NCBI RefSeq assembly: GCF_003002055.1
Contig: NZ_PVZF01000005.1
Coordinates: 124,001-188,000 of the forward strand
DNA from: Kineococcus rhizosphaerae
GTDB taxonomy: Bacteria > Actinomycetota > Actinomycetes > Actinomycetales > Kineococcaceae
DNA: 64,000 nucleotides
Direction: 5' to 3'
Under the pieces are notes generated by a model. The model saw nothing but the letters and a program-made list of their open reading frames with translations. It was not told the DNA's origin and made no database searches. Numbering within the stretch: position 1 is the stretch's first letter; every line of letters begins with the position of its first letter. Below, piece by piece: positions 36,830 through 45,459 of this stretch. Both the position numbers and the translations under genes were made by a program.

Positions 36830-38845
36830 GTGGCACGTGACGCGTGGAGCAGGCGACGGGGCGGTCGGTACCGGTACGGCGAGTGGGCGGGCGGACCCGA
36901 CCCGCTGGCCCCGCCCTACGACGTCCGCGCCGCCCTCGACGAGGTCGGCCGGGAGGTCCTGGGCGGCGGCTCGCTGCGCGAGGCCCTGCGCAACCTCCTG
37001 CGCAACGGCCCGGACGGCCGCTCCGGCCTGGACGACCTGCGGGCCCGCGCGGCCCGGATGCGCCGCGAGGCCGCCCGCCGCGGCGACCTCGACGGCGCCC
37101 TGACCAAGGCCCGCGCCCAGCTCGACCAGGCGCTGGCCGCCGAGCGCGAGGAGCTCGCCGGCCGCGACGGCGACGACGCCCGCTTCGCCGAGGCCCGCCT
37201 CGACGCCCTGCCCCGCTCCACCGCGCAGGCCGTGCGCGACCTCGAGGACTACCCCTGGACCTCGGAGCAGGCGCGGCAGCAGTACCAGCAGATCCTCGAC
37301 GCGCTGCGCGAGGACGTCGTGGGCCAGCAGTTCAAGGGCATGAAGGACGCCCTGCAGAACGGCAGCCCCGAGACGATGCAGGCGCTCAAGGACATGATGA
37401 GCGACCTCAACGACCTGCTGGCCAAGAAGGCCCGCGGCGAGGACACCCCCGAGGACTTCGCCGAGTTCATGGACAAGCACGGGGACACCCTCGGCGAGGA
37501 GGGGGTGGAGACCCTCGACGACCTCGTCGACGCCCTCGCCCGCCGCGCCGCCGCGGCCTCCCGGCTGATGCGGTCCCTGTCCGCGCAGCAGCGCGAGGAA
37601 CTGTCCTCGCTCATGCAGCAGGCGATGGGTTCCGACGTCGACCTGCAGGCGCAGATGGCCCAGCTCAACGACAACCTGCGCGCCCTGCGGCCCGACCTCG
37701 ACTTCTCCCGGGGTGAGCGCGTCCGCGGCCGCGGGGACGAGCCGCTGGGGTACGGCGAGGCCGCCGACGCCCTGCAGGACATCTCCGAGCTCGACGACCT
37801 GCTCGACTCCCTCGGCCAGGAGCACCCCGGCGCGACCCTCGACGACGTCGACGTCGAGGCGCTGGAACGCCAGCTCGGCCGCGGCGCCGCCGACGACCTG
37901 CGGCGCCTGCGCGAACTCGAGCGCGAACTGCAGCGGCAGGGCTGGCTGACGCGGAACTCCGAAGGACTCACGCTCTCCCCCAAGGCGTTGCGACGCCTGG
38001 GGCAGACCGCGCTGCAGGAGGTCCTCGGCCGGCTGGACACCGGTGGCCGCGGCGACCACGAGAACACCGACGCCGGGTCGGGCGGCGAACCCACGGGCGC
38101 CACCCGGCGCTGGCAGTTCGGCGACGAGCAACCCCTCGACGTCGTGCGCACCGTCTCCAACGCCCTCAAGCGCGGCACCGCCTCCGGCGGGGCGGTGAAG
38201 CTGTCCTGGGAGGACTTCGAGGTCGTCGAGACCGAACGCCGGGCCGGTGCCGCCGTGGCGCTGTGCGTCGACCTGTCGTTCTCGATGGCCGCCGAGGGGC
38301 GCTGGGGCCCCATGAAGGAGACGGCGCTCGCCCTCTCGCACCTCATCGCGACGAAGTTCCCCTACGACGAGCTGCAGATCATCGGGTTCGGCCTGCACGC
38401 GGCGCCCATGACCGTCGGGGAACTGGCCGAGGTCGAACCCGACTTCGTGCAGGGCACCAACCTGCAGCACGCCCTGAGCATCGCCCGCCGGCACGTGCGC
38501 CGGCACCCCGACGCCGAACCCGTCGTCCTCGTCATCACCGACGGCGAACCGACGGCGCACCTCGACGACTCGTACGGCACGCCCCAGGCCGTGTTCCAGT
38601 GGCCGCCGACGCCCGAGACGATCCGGGCCACGGTCCACGAGGTGGACCTGCTCACCCGGTTCGGCGCGACGATCAACCTGTTCATGCTGGGCGAGGACCC
38701 CGGCCTGCGCCGGTTCGTCGACGCCGTGGCCCGCCGCAACGGTGGGCGCGTGCTGTCCCCCAGCCCCGACCGGCTCGGGCAGTACGTCGTCGACGACTAC
38801 CTCAAGGCCCGCGCCGGCCGACGCTCCGCCCGCCGCGCCTCCTGA
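36830..38845 (+). CDS. von Willebrand factor A domain protein, partner of a MoxR-like ATPase
   Basis: 671 residues. A long, charged, helical N-terminal region (about 1-430; many Asp/Arg/Leu heptads such as MKDALQNGSPETMQALKDMMSDLNDLLAKKARGED) leads to a C-terminal vWA domain. The MIDAS is intact: Asp481-Leu-Ser-Phe-Ser485 (CVDLSFSMAAEG), a Thr in QGTNLQHAL, and Asp in VVLVITDGEPTAH. Such proteins act as metal-dependent adaptors that present substrates to MoxR or chelatase-type ATPases. The probable ATPase partner is the gene at 31249-32676. Both lack ribosome-binding sites and share the TAGnnT-seven-base-GTG start. Confidence 0.9.
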   Translation: MARDAWSRRRGGRYRYGEWAGGPDPLAPPYDVRAALDEVGREVLGGGSLREALRNLLRNGPDGRSGLDDLRARAARMRREAARRGDLDGALTKARAQLDQALAAEREELAGRDGDDARFAEARLDALPRSTAQAVRDLEDYPWTSEQARQQYQQILDALREDVVGQQFKGMKDALQNGSPETMQALKDMMSDLNDLLAKKARGEDTPEDFAEFMDKHGDTLGEEGVETLDDLVDALARRAAAASRLMRSLSAQQREELSSLMQQAMGSDVDLQAQMAQLNDNLRALRPDLDFSRGERVRGRGDEPLGYGEAADALQDISELDDLLDSLGQEHPGATLDDVDVEALERQLGRGAADDLRRLRELERELQRQGWLTRNSEGLTLSPKALRRLGQTALQEVLGRLDTGGRGDHENTDAGSGGEPTGATRRWQFGDEQPLDVVRTVSNALKRGTASGGAVKLSWEDFEVVETERRAGAAVALCVDLSFSMAAEGRWGPMKETALALSHLIATKFPYDELQIIGFGLHAAPMTVGELAEVEPDFVQGTNLQHALSIARRHVRRHPDAEPVVLVITDGEPTAHLDDSYGTPQAVFQWPPTPETIRATVHEVDLLTRFGATINLFMLGEDPGLRRFVDAVARRNGGRVLSPSPDRLGQYVVDDYLKARAGRRSARRAS

Positions 38846-38850
38846 CCACG

Positions 38851-38964
38851 GCGATCAAGGAATCCTCCGCGGCGATCAAGGACGCCCGCCCCTCCTCGGC
38901 GGACGACGTTCCTTGATCGCGGTACAGGGTTCCTTGATCGCGGTACAGGGTTCCTCGATCGCGG
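38851..38964. repeat. Five-site array phased at 21 bp
   Basis: Two copies of GCGATCAAGGA lie on the plus strand at 38851 and 38872, exactly 21 bp apart. Three copies of TTCCTTGATCGCGG (the reverse complement core) start at 38909, 38930 and 38951, again exactly 21 bp apart; the first two repeat units are identical over all 21 bp and the third has one change (TTCCTCGATCGCGG) before it diverges. The array fills the gap between the vWA gene and the next MFS gene. A 21-bp pitch is two helical turns, as expected for cooperative protein binding. Confidence 0.8.
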
Positions 38965-39016
38965 CGGGGCGGAAACGGCATGGCCGGGGACGGCGGGGGT
39001 GTGGCAGCGTGCCCGG

Positions 39017-40261
39017 GTGAGCACCGCCGCCCGGGTCGTGGAGACCGTCCTGCCCCGGCGGCTCGGCACCGGGTTCCGCTGGCTCATCGCCTCCAGCTGG
39101 GCGAGCAACCTGGGTGACGGGCTGGCCCTGGCGGCCGGTCCCCTGCTCGTGGCGTCACTGACCCGCGACGCGTTCCCCGTCGCCCTGGCGGCGCTGGCGG
39201 CGTGGTTGCCGCCGCTGCTGTTCGGCCTCAGCGCCGGGGTGCTGTCCGACCGGGCCGACCGGCGGCTGATCGTCGTGACGGTCGACGTGGCCCGTGCGGT
39301 GCTGCTGGTCGCGCTGGCGGCGGTCGTCGCGACCGGCCACGCCACGGTCCCGCTCGTCCTGGGGGCCCTGTTCCTGCTCGCCACCTGCGAGGTGTTCGCC
39401 GACAACACCGCGAGCACGCTGCTGCCGATGCTGGTCGGGCGCGACGACCTGGCCGTGGCGAACGCCCGCGTCCAGACCGGGTTCGTGACGGTCAACCAGC
39501 TCGCCGGCCCCCCGCTGGGGGCGGCGCTGTTCACCCTCGGCGCCGCCTCGCCGTTCGCCGCGCAGGCCGGGCTGTGCGCGCTGGCGGGCGTCTTCGTCAG
39601 CCGGTTGCGGCTGCCCGCCCGTGACCCGCGACCGCCGTCGAGACCGTGGCACGACGTCGTCGAGGGGATCCGCTGGAGCGCCCACCACGCGGCGGTCCGC
39701 ACCCTCGTCGTGACGATCTTCACCTTCAACGTCACGTTCGGCGCCGCCTGGTCGGTCCTCGTCCTGTACGCGACGCAGCGCCTGGGCCTGGGGCCCGTCG
39801 GCTACGGCCTCGTGACGACGGCCGGGGCGGTCGGCGGCGTCGCGGGCACGCTGGCGTACGGCTGGATCACCCGGCGCGTCTCGCTCGGCGACCTCATGCG
39901 GGTCGGCCTCGTCGTGGAGACCCTGACCCACCTCGCCCTGGCGCTGACGACGAACCCGTGGGTCGCGCTGCCGGTCTTCGTGGTGTTCGGCGCCCACGCC
40001 TTCGTGTGGGGCACCACGTCGATCACCGTCCGCCAGCGCGCCGTGCCGCACGAGCTGCAGGGGCGGGTCGGCGCGGTGAACACCGTCGGGACGTTCGGCG
40101 GGCTCGCCATCGGCAGCGGGGTCGGCGGCGTCCTGGCCCAGCACCTCGGGGTGAGCGCGCCGTTCTGGTTCGCCTTCGCGGGCTCGGCGGTGCTCGTCGC
40201 GCTGCTGTGGCGGTCCCTGACCCACGTGGCGCACGCCGACGAGGACCCGGCCACCGCGTGA
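39017..40261 (+). CDS. Major facilitator superfamily efflux-type transporter
   Basis: 414 residues with about eleven to twelve transmembrane segments. It begins FRWLIASSWASNLGDGLALAAGPLLVASLTRD and has the loop motif GVLSDRADRRLIVVTVDVARA, which is typical of the MFS_3/EntS-like drug and siderophore exporters, as is VFADNTASTLLPMLVGRDDLAVANARVQTGFVTVNQLAGPPLGA. The exported compound is unknown. GTG 39017 is preferred to GTG 38999; neither has a good ribosome-binding site. The 21-bp phased array immediately upstream is the likely control region. Confidence 0.85.
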   Translation: MSTAARVVETVLPRRLGTGFRWLIASSWASNLGDGLALAAGPLLVASLTRDAFPVALAALAAWLPPLLFGLSAGVLSDRADRRLIVVTVDVARAVLLVALAAVVATGHATVPLVLGALFLLATCEVFADNTASTLLPMLVGRDDLAVANARVQTGFVTVNQLAGPPLGAALFTLGAASPFAAQAGLCALAGVFVSRLRLPARDPRPPSRPWHDVVEGIRWSAHHAAVRTLVVTIFTFNVTFGAAWSVLVLYATQRLGLGPVGYGLVTTAGAVGGVAGTLAYGWITRRVSLGDLMRVGLVVETLTHLALALTTNPWVALPVFVVFGAHAFVWGTTSITVRQRAVPHELQGRVGAVNTVGTFGGLAIGSGVGGVLAQHLGVSAPFWFAFAGSAVLVALLWRSLTHVAHADEDPATA

Positions 40262-40279
40262 CCGGGCCCCCGCCGGGTC

Positions 40280-41461
40280 TCAGCCCAGGGCCTGCGCGAG
40301 GTCGGCGACGAGGTCGTCGGCGTCCTCGATCCCGACGGACAGGCGCACGAGGTCGTCGGGGACCTCCAGCAGCGACCCCGCCACGGAGGCGTGGGTCATC
40401 TTCCCGGGGTGCTCGACGAGGGACTCCACGCCGCCCAGGGACTCCCCGAGGGTGAACAGCTCGGTCGCCCCGCACACCGCCAGCGCGTCGTCGACCGAGG
40501 CGGTGCGGAACGAGATCATCCCGCCGAACCGCTTCATCTGCCGGGCCGCGACGTCGTGGTTGCGGTGCTCGGGCAGGCCCGGGTACAGGATCCGCGTCAC
40601 GCGCGGGTGCGACTGCAGGAACTCCACGACGCGCTCGGCGTTGTCGCAGTGCCGTTCCATCCGGACGGCGAGGGTCTTCAGGCCCCGCTGCACCAGCCAG
40701 GAGTCGAACGGGCCCGGGACGGCGCCCATGGAGTTCTGGTGGAACCCGATCCGCTCGGCCAGGGACTCCCCGCGCCCGTCGTCGCCGTCGCGCACGACCA
40801 CCGCGCCGCCGACGACGTCGGAGTGCCCGCCGGCGTACTTCGTCGTGGAGTGCACGACGAGGTCGGCGCCCAGGGTCAGCGGGGTCTGCAGGTAGGGGGT
40901 GGCGAAGGTGTTGTCGACGACGAGCAGCGCGCCCGCGGCGTGGGCGATCTCGGCGATCGCGGCGATGTCCCCCACCGTCAGCAGCGGGTTGGTCGGGGTC
41001 TCCAGCCACACCAGCCGGGTGCGGCCGGGCCGGACCGCCCCGCGCACGGCGTCCAGGTCGGCCAGGTCCACCGGGGTGTGCTCCACGCCCCACGGCTCGG
41101 CGACCTTCTTCACGAGCCGGTAGGTGCCGCCGTAGGCGTCGTTCGGGATGACGACGTGATCGCCGGGGCGGCACAGCGCCCGCAGGATCGCGTCCTCGGC
41201 GGCCAGCCCGGAGGCGAAGGCGAACCCGGCCGCGCCCTGCTCCAGGGCCGCGAGCTGGGTCTCCAGCGAGGTGCGCGTCGGGTTGCCCGAGCGGGAGTAC
41301 TCGTAGCCGGTGCCCAGCCCGGTCCGCAGCGCGCCGACGCCGTCCTGCTTGTAGGTGGAGACCTGGTAGATCGGGGTCACGACGGCGCCGGTGGCGGGGT
41401 CCGCCTCCTGGCCGGCGTGGATCGCGCGGGTCGAGAAGCCGGGGATCTGCTCGTCAGTCAC
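40280..41461 (-). CDS. metB: Cystathionine gamma-synthase
   Basis: PLP enzyme of transsulfuration: condenses an activated homoserine ester with cysteine to cystathionine. 393 residues, with YEYSRSGNPTRTSLE, the PLP-phosphate region FASGLAAEDAI, NDAYGGTYRL, WLETPTNPLL, VDNTFATPYLQTPL and the PLP lysine in HSTTKYAGGHSD (Lys208). The related gamma-lyase cannot be fully excluded. In M. tuberculosis metB (Rv1079) lies beside cbs (Rv1077); here cbs is 10 kb away, so a block appears to have been inserted or rearranged. GTG start at 41461. Confidence 0.9.
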   Translation of the reverse strand: MTDEQIPGFSTRAIHAGQEADPATGAVVTPIYQVSTYKQDGVGALRTGLGTGYEYSRSGNPTRTSLETQLAALEQGAAGFAFASGLAAEDAILRALCRPGDHVVIPNDAYGGTYRLVKKVAEPWGVEHTPVDLADLDAVRGAVRPGRTRLVWLETPTNPLLTVGDIAAIAEIAHAAGALLVVDNTFATPYLQTPLTLGADLVVHSTTKYAGGHSDVVGGAVVVRDGDDGRGESLAERIGFHQNSMGAVPGPFDSWLVQRGLKTLAVRMERHCDNAERVVEFLQSHPRVTRILYPGLPEHRNHDVAARQMKRFGGMISFRTASVDDALAVCGATELFTLGESLGGVESLVEHPGKMTHASVAGSLLEVPDDLVRLSVGIEDADDLVADLAQALG

Positions 41462-41574
41462 GGGGCGAGCCTACGGAAGCCCGTCCCCCGCGGCGTCCAC
41501 CGGTGGGGCCGCGCGGGGAACGGATGACGCCGGCGCGCTGTTGAACCCGTCGACACCGCTGAAGGGAGCGATGG

Positions 41575-42243
41575 ATGCTGTTCGGCAACCCGTTCAAGAC
41601 GACCATGGTCACCGCGGACGAGGCCCTGAAGGGCTCGCAGGAGCGCCGCTTCGAGGTCCCGGCGACGCACACGGTCCTCGGCACCCCGCTGGAGGGCCCG
41701 TGGCCCGAGGGCACGCAGGTCATCTCGTTCGGCATGGGCTGCTACTGGGGTGCCGAGCGCATCTTCTGGCAGCAGCCGGGGGTCGTGACGACCGCCGTCG
41801 GGTTCCAGGGCGGGTTCACGCCCAACCCGACGTACGAGGAGTCGACGACGGGCCGCACGGGCCACGCCGAGACGGTCCTGGTGGCCTACGACCCGACGGT
41901 GACGTCGGCGGAGCAGCTGCTGAAGGTGTTCTGGGAGAACCACGACCCGACGCAGGGCTACCGGCAGGGCAACGACCGCGGCACGGAGTACCGCTCGGCG
42001 GTCTTCACGACGACGGACGAGCAGTTCGAGGCGGCGCAGCGCACGCGGGAGACGTTCCAGCGCGAGCTGACCGAGCACGGCCACGGCCGCATCACGACCG
42101 AGATCCGTCCCGTGAGCGAGGCAGGCCGGTTCTGGTACGCCGAGGACTACCACCAGCAGTACCTGCAGAAGGTCCCCAACGGGTACTGCAACCACGGCCC
42201 GAACGGCCTGACCTGCCAGATCGGTCTGGTCACCTCGGACTGA
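41575..42243 (+). CDS. msrA: Peptide methionine-S-sulfoxide reductase A
   Basis: Repairs methionine-S-sulfoxide in proteins, using thioredoxin or mycoredoxin-type reductants. 222 residues with the catalytic motif GMGCYWGAE (Cys56), TTAVGFQGGFTPNPTYEESTTGRTGHAE, FWENHDPTQGYRQGNDRGTEYRS and the C-terminal resolving region YLQKVPNGYCNHGPNGLTC (two further cysteines). ATG 41575 has gggagcg about 6 nt upstream. It is a single gene bounded by a perfect 20-bp hairpin. Confidence 0.96.
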   Translation: MLFGNPFKTTMVTADEALKGSQERRFEVPATHTVLGTPLEGPWPEGTQVISFGMGCYWGAERIFWQQPGVVTTAVGFQGGFTPNPTYEESTTGRTGHAETVLVAYDPTVTSAEQLLKVFWENHDPTQGYRQGNDRGTEYRSAVFTTTDEQFEAAQRTRETFQRELTEHGHGRITTEIRPVSEAGRFWYAEDYHQQYLQKVPNGYCNHGPNGLTCQIGLVTSD

Positions 42244-42251
42244 GCGCAGAG

Positions 42252-42293
42252 GCAGAGGGGGGACGGTGCCCGTGGGCACCGTCCCCCCTCTGC
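42252..42293. terminator. Perfect 20-bp hairpin after msrA
   Basis: Arms 42252-42271 and 42274-42293 are fully complementary (core GAGGGGGGACGGTGCCC) with a 2-nt centre, 8 bp after the msrA stop. No U-tract. The next 186 bp up to the response regulator hold no supported gene. Confidence 0.8.
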
Positions 42294-42479
42294 TGCGTAC
42301 GCCCCCCAGCGCTCGCGTGGCCACCCGTCCCCCCGGCGGGGTGCCTGCCCCGATCCTGTCAGAGCCGAGGAGCGCGGGACACCGTCGCGGTACCCCCCTT
42401 TCGGGGGCGGGACCTTCGGCCGTCCGGCACGCCGAGGGGCCCCGCGCTCGGTACCCTCCCCGCAGGAGGGGATCTTCAC

Positions 42480-43187
42480 GTGGCTACGAGTACCGGATCC
42501 GGCCCGGGGCCGGGGAGGCTGCGCATCGCCGCCGTCGACGACCACCCGGCGTTGCTGGCGGGGCTGCGGCTCGAACTGGCGCGCCTCGACGCGTCCATCG
42601 AGTTCGTCGCGACCGCCCCGACCGTGCCCGACCTGCTCACCCAGGTCGAGGGGTCCCCACCCCCCGACGTCGTGCTGCTCGACCTGCGCCTGGGGGACTC
42701 CTCGACCCCGGCGCAGAACGTCGCCGCCGTCGTGGCGGCCGGTTCCCGCGTCCTCGTCTACACCGAGGGCCGGCAGCACGCCGAGGCGCTGCAGGCCATG
42801 CGGGCCGGGGCCCAGGGGGTGCTGCTGAAGGACCGGCCCGTGGCCACCGTCGCCGCGGCCCTGCACGCCGTCGCCGACGGGGACACGGTCTCCTCGGCCG
42901 AGACCGCGGCCGCCCTGCAGGTCGACGAGGCGCTCACCTCGCACCTGTCGCCCCAGGAGCTGCGCGTGCTCGAGCTGTACGCCGGCGGGATGCCCGCGCG
43001 GTCGGTGGCCCTGCGCCTGGGGGTCACGCTGGAGACGGCCAAGAGCTACCTCAAGCGCATCCGCGCCAAGTACGCGGCCGTCGACCGGCCCGCGTACACG
43101 CGCATGGAGCTGTACCGGCGGGCGGTGGAGGACGGCGTCCTGGCCCCGCTCGCCTCCCCCGCCGCACCGGACCCGAGTGCCGACTGA
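42480..43187 (+). CDS. LuxR-family (NarL type) response regulator
   Basis: 235 residues. A receiver domain (about 14-135) has acidic Asp20-Asp21, phospho-acceptor Asp68 (VVLLDLRLGD) and Lys117. A C-terminal LuxR helix-turn-helix (about 153-215) reads LSPQELRVLELYAGGMPARSVALRLGVTLETAKSYLKRIRAKYA. It is the first gene of a three-gene operon with a sensor kinase and a third membrane protein. The GTG at 42480 follows aggagggg by about 9 nt, a strong site. Target genes unknown; the operon itself is a usual target. Confidence 0.9.
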   Translation: MATSTGSGPGPGRLRIAAVDDHPALLAGLRLELARLDASIEFVATAPTVPDLLTQVEGSPPPDVVLLDLRLGDSSTPAQNVAAVVAAGSRVLVYTEGRQHAEALQAMRAGAQGVLLKDRPVATVAAALHAVADGDTVSSAETAAALQVDEALTSHLSPQELRVLELYAGGMPARSVALRLGVTLETAKSYLKRIRAKYAAVDRPAYTRMELYRRAVEDGVLAPLASPAAPDPSAD

Positions 43188-43199
43188 GCCGGCGCTCTC

Positions 43200-44351
43200 G
43201 TGACCCGGCACGGGGTCCAGCGCCTGCTCGCGCTGGTGCTGGCCCTGGCGGTGGTCTCGATCGTGCCGACCGTCGTCGCGAACCTCGTCGGCGGCCGGGT
43301 GGGCGCCCCCGTCCCGTGGTCGGTCGCGGTGCTCACCGCGTACGCGGCGGTCCTGGGGCTGCTGCTCGTGCAGGCCGTCCGGCGCGGTGCCGCGGGGGTC
43401 CCGGCCTGGGCGCTCGTGGTCGTCGGGAACCTCGCGCTCGCCACCTACCCCCTCGTCGCGCGGGACGCCGACGACGACGTCCCCTGGGTGCTGGCGCTGT
43501 CCCCCGTCACGGTGGGCGCCGGCGCGGTGGCGACCCCGTCGCTGGCGGGCGCCCTCGCCCTGACGGGCCTGCACCTCGGGCTGCGGCTGGCCCTGCAGCT
43601 GTCGGGGGTGTGGACGGTGCCCGTCGACGTCGGCGTCCAGGAGGCGGTGGGCCTGCTGGTCATCGCGACGGCCGCCTCGGTCGCGGTGCTGTCGGTGCGC
43701 GGCGCGGCCCGCCAGGTGGAGGCGGCGCGCACGGGCGCCGACCGCGCCGCGGCCGCCGCCGCGGCGGCGCGGGCCGTGGAGCTGGAGAACTCGCGCTGGG
43801 ACGGCATCGTGCACGACGACGTCCTGGCCTCGCTGTCCCTGACCGCGCACGTGCGCGACGACGCCGACCGGCTCCGGGCCCGCGCGGCGGCCGCCAGGGC
43901 CCTGGCGAGCATCGACCACGACACCGTCGCGGCGGGCCCGACGACCGTGGCCGAGGCCGTCGGCCGCCTGCACCTCGCCGTCCTGGACCTGCACCCGGCC
44001 GCCGCGGTCGAGCTGCCCGCCGCGCCCGCGGGGGCCCTGGACGAGGACACCCTCGACGCGCTGAGCGCCGCGACCGTCGAGGCGTGCCGCAACGCGCTGC
44101 GGCACGGCGGTTCCGGCGGGACGGCACCCGCGGTCCGGGTCCGCGTGCGGGTCGGCGGCGGGCGGTTGCGCGTGGAGGTGCGCGACGACGGTGCGGGGTT
44201 CGACCCGCGCACGGCCACCCCGCGGCTCGGGCTGGCCCTGTCCGTGCGGCGCCGGGCCGACCTCGTGGGCGGGCGGGCCCTGGTCCGGTCCGCGCCGGGG
44301 GTGGGGACGGTCGTGCTCCTGAGCGTGCCGGTGCGGGAGGAGGACCGGTGA
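43200..44351 (+). CDS. Membrane sensor histidine kinase
   Basis: 383 residues. Five or six transmembrane segments occupy about residues 8-168, followed by an alanine-rich helix, a dimerisation region SRWDGIVHDDVLASLSLTA with phospho-acceptor candidate His205, and an HATPase domain with N-box ATVEACRNALRHG (Asn298) and G-box RDDGAGFDP (329-336). The HDDVLASL box fits the HisKA_3-like kinases that pair with LuxR-type regulators. GTG start, 12 nt after the regulator stop; the stop overlaps the next gene as GTGA. Confidence 0.88.
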   Translation: MTRHGVQRLLALVLALAVVSIVPTVVANLVGGRVGAPVPWSVAVLTAYAAVLGLLLVQAVRRGAAGVPAWALVVVGNLALATYPLVARDADDDVPWVLALSPVTVGAGAVATPSLAGALALTGLHLGLRLALQLSGVWTVPVDVGVQEAVGLLVIATAASVAVLSVRGAARQVEAARTGADRAAAAAAAARAVELENSRWDGIVHDDVLASLSLTAHVRDDADRLRARAAAARALASIDHDTVAAGPTTVAEAVGRLHLAVLDLHPAAAVELPAAPAGALDEDTLDALSAATVEACRNALRHGGSGGTAPAVRVRVRVGGGRLRVEVRDDGAGFDPRTATPRLGLALSVRRRADLVGGRALVRSAPGVGTVVLLSVPVREEDR

Positions 44352-45436
44352 GCGGGGTGCAGCGCGCCTGCCTGCTCGGCGTCGTCATCTGGCTGTCCTC
44401 GCACGGGCCGCTGGTGGCGCTGCTGTCCCTGCACGAGCACCGGGCGCCGTGGTTGTCGCTGACGGCGCTCGCCGTCGTGCTCGTGGCCAGCGCGTGGGCG
44501 GTGCGGCCGCTGCTCGGCGGGCCCCTGGAGCTGCGCCTGCCCGCGGCCCTGCTCCTGGCGGCGGTGGTCCCGGTGAGCGGTCTGGCGGTCACGCCGTTCC
44601 TCGACGACTCGCTGTGGCGCACGTACGCGAACTACTGGCCGGGGCTGACGCAGATCGTCGTCTCGGCCCTGGTGATGCGCCGGCGCTGGCTGCCGGCCCT
44701 GGCCGCGGAGATCGCCTCGGCCGCCGTCCTCGGGGCCTGCCTCCTGGCGTCGGACCTGCCGCACCGGGGCATCGCCTTCGCGGCGCTGAACCAGCCGGCC
44801 ATCGTGTGGTTCTCGGCGTCGCTGGGGGTGCGCCTGCTGTTCGACCGCACGGCGCGCGACGTGGCCCGCTTCGAGGCCGACGCCGGCCGGGCCGTGGCCG
44901 CGCGCGCCGGGGCCGAGGCCCGCGAGCGCAGCGCCGCCCAGCGCCGCGAGGACCTCGAGCACAGCGCGGCCCCCCTGCTGCGGCGGGTCGCGGTGACCGG
45001 GCCGGACTCCCCCGCCTGGCCGCTGCTGTCGCGGGCCGCCCTGACCCTGGAGCGCCGGCTGCGCGACGACCTGCGGGCCCGGGAACTGCTCGACGACGAC
45101 GTCAGGGCCGGCCTGCGCGCGGCCCGCGACCGGGGCTGCGAGGTCGACGTCGTCGACGACCGGGGTCCGGGTGCCGCGCACGACCGGGAGTTCGTGGCGC
45201 AGCTGCGGGCCGTCCTGGCCCCGCTGCTGAACGCCTGCGGCACGGCGCGGGTCACGTTCCGCCTGCCGCCCGGCGGGGGCTGGGCGACGGTGTCGGTCGA
45301 CGGGTCGGCGCGCGAGGCGGACGCGGTCGCGGCCGCGCTGCGGCTGGCCCACCTGCGGGGGGTCGACCTGCGGGTCGAGACGGACCTGCAGACCGAGGGC
45401 GGAGCCGGCTCGCTGTGGGCCGAGCTCCGCCCCTGA
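44348..45436 (+). CDS. Kinase-like membrane protein lacking a functional ATPase domain
   Basis: 362 residues, translationally coupled to the histidine kinase (GTGA overlap). Five or six transmembrane helices (about 5-175) mirror the kinase. A coiled helix follows (AAQRREDLEHSAAPLLRRV), at the position of a dimerisation helix, then a region with VLAPLLNACGTARVTFRLPPGGGWATVSVDG that looks like a worn-down HATPase fold: it has an N-box-like LLNACG but no DxGxG or GxGLG boxes. I infer a degenerate kinase acting as a sensor or allosteric partner. Similarity is by pattern only and the function is not established. Confidence 0.72.
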   Translation: MSGVQRACLLGVVIWLSSHGPLVALLSLHEHRAPWLSLTALAVVLVASAWAVRPLLGGPLELRLPAALLLAAVVPVSGLAVTPFLDDSLWRTYANYWPGLTQIVVSALVMRRRWLPALAAEIASAAVLGACLLASDLPHRGIAFAALNQPAIVWFSASLGVRLLFDRTARDVARFEADAGRAVAARAGAEARERSAAQRREDLEHSAAPLLRRVAVTGPDSPAWPLLSRAALTLERRLRDDLRARELLDDDVRAGLRAARDRGCEVDVVDDRGPGAAHDREFVAQLRAVLAPLLNACGTARVTFRLPPGGGWATVSVDGSAREADAVAAALRLAHLRGVDLRVETDLQTEGGAGSLWAELRP

Positions 45437-45459
45437 TCCCGAGGGGTCCGCGGAGGGCT

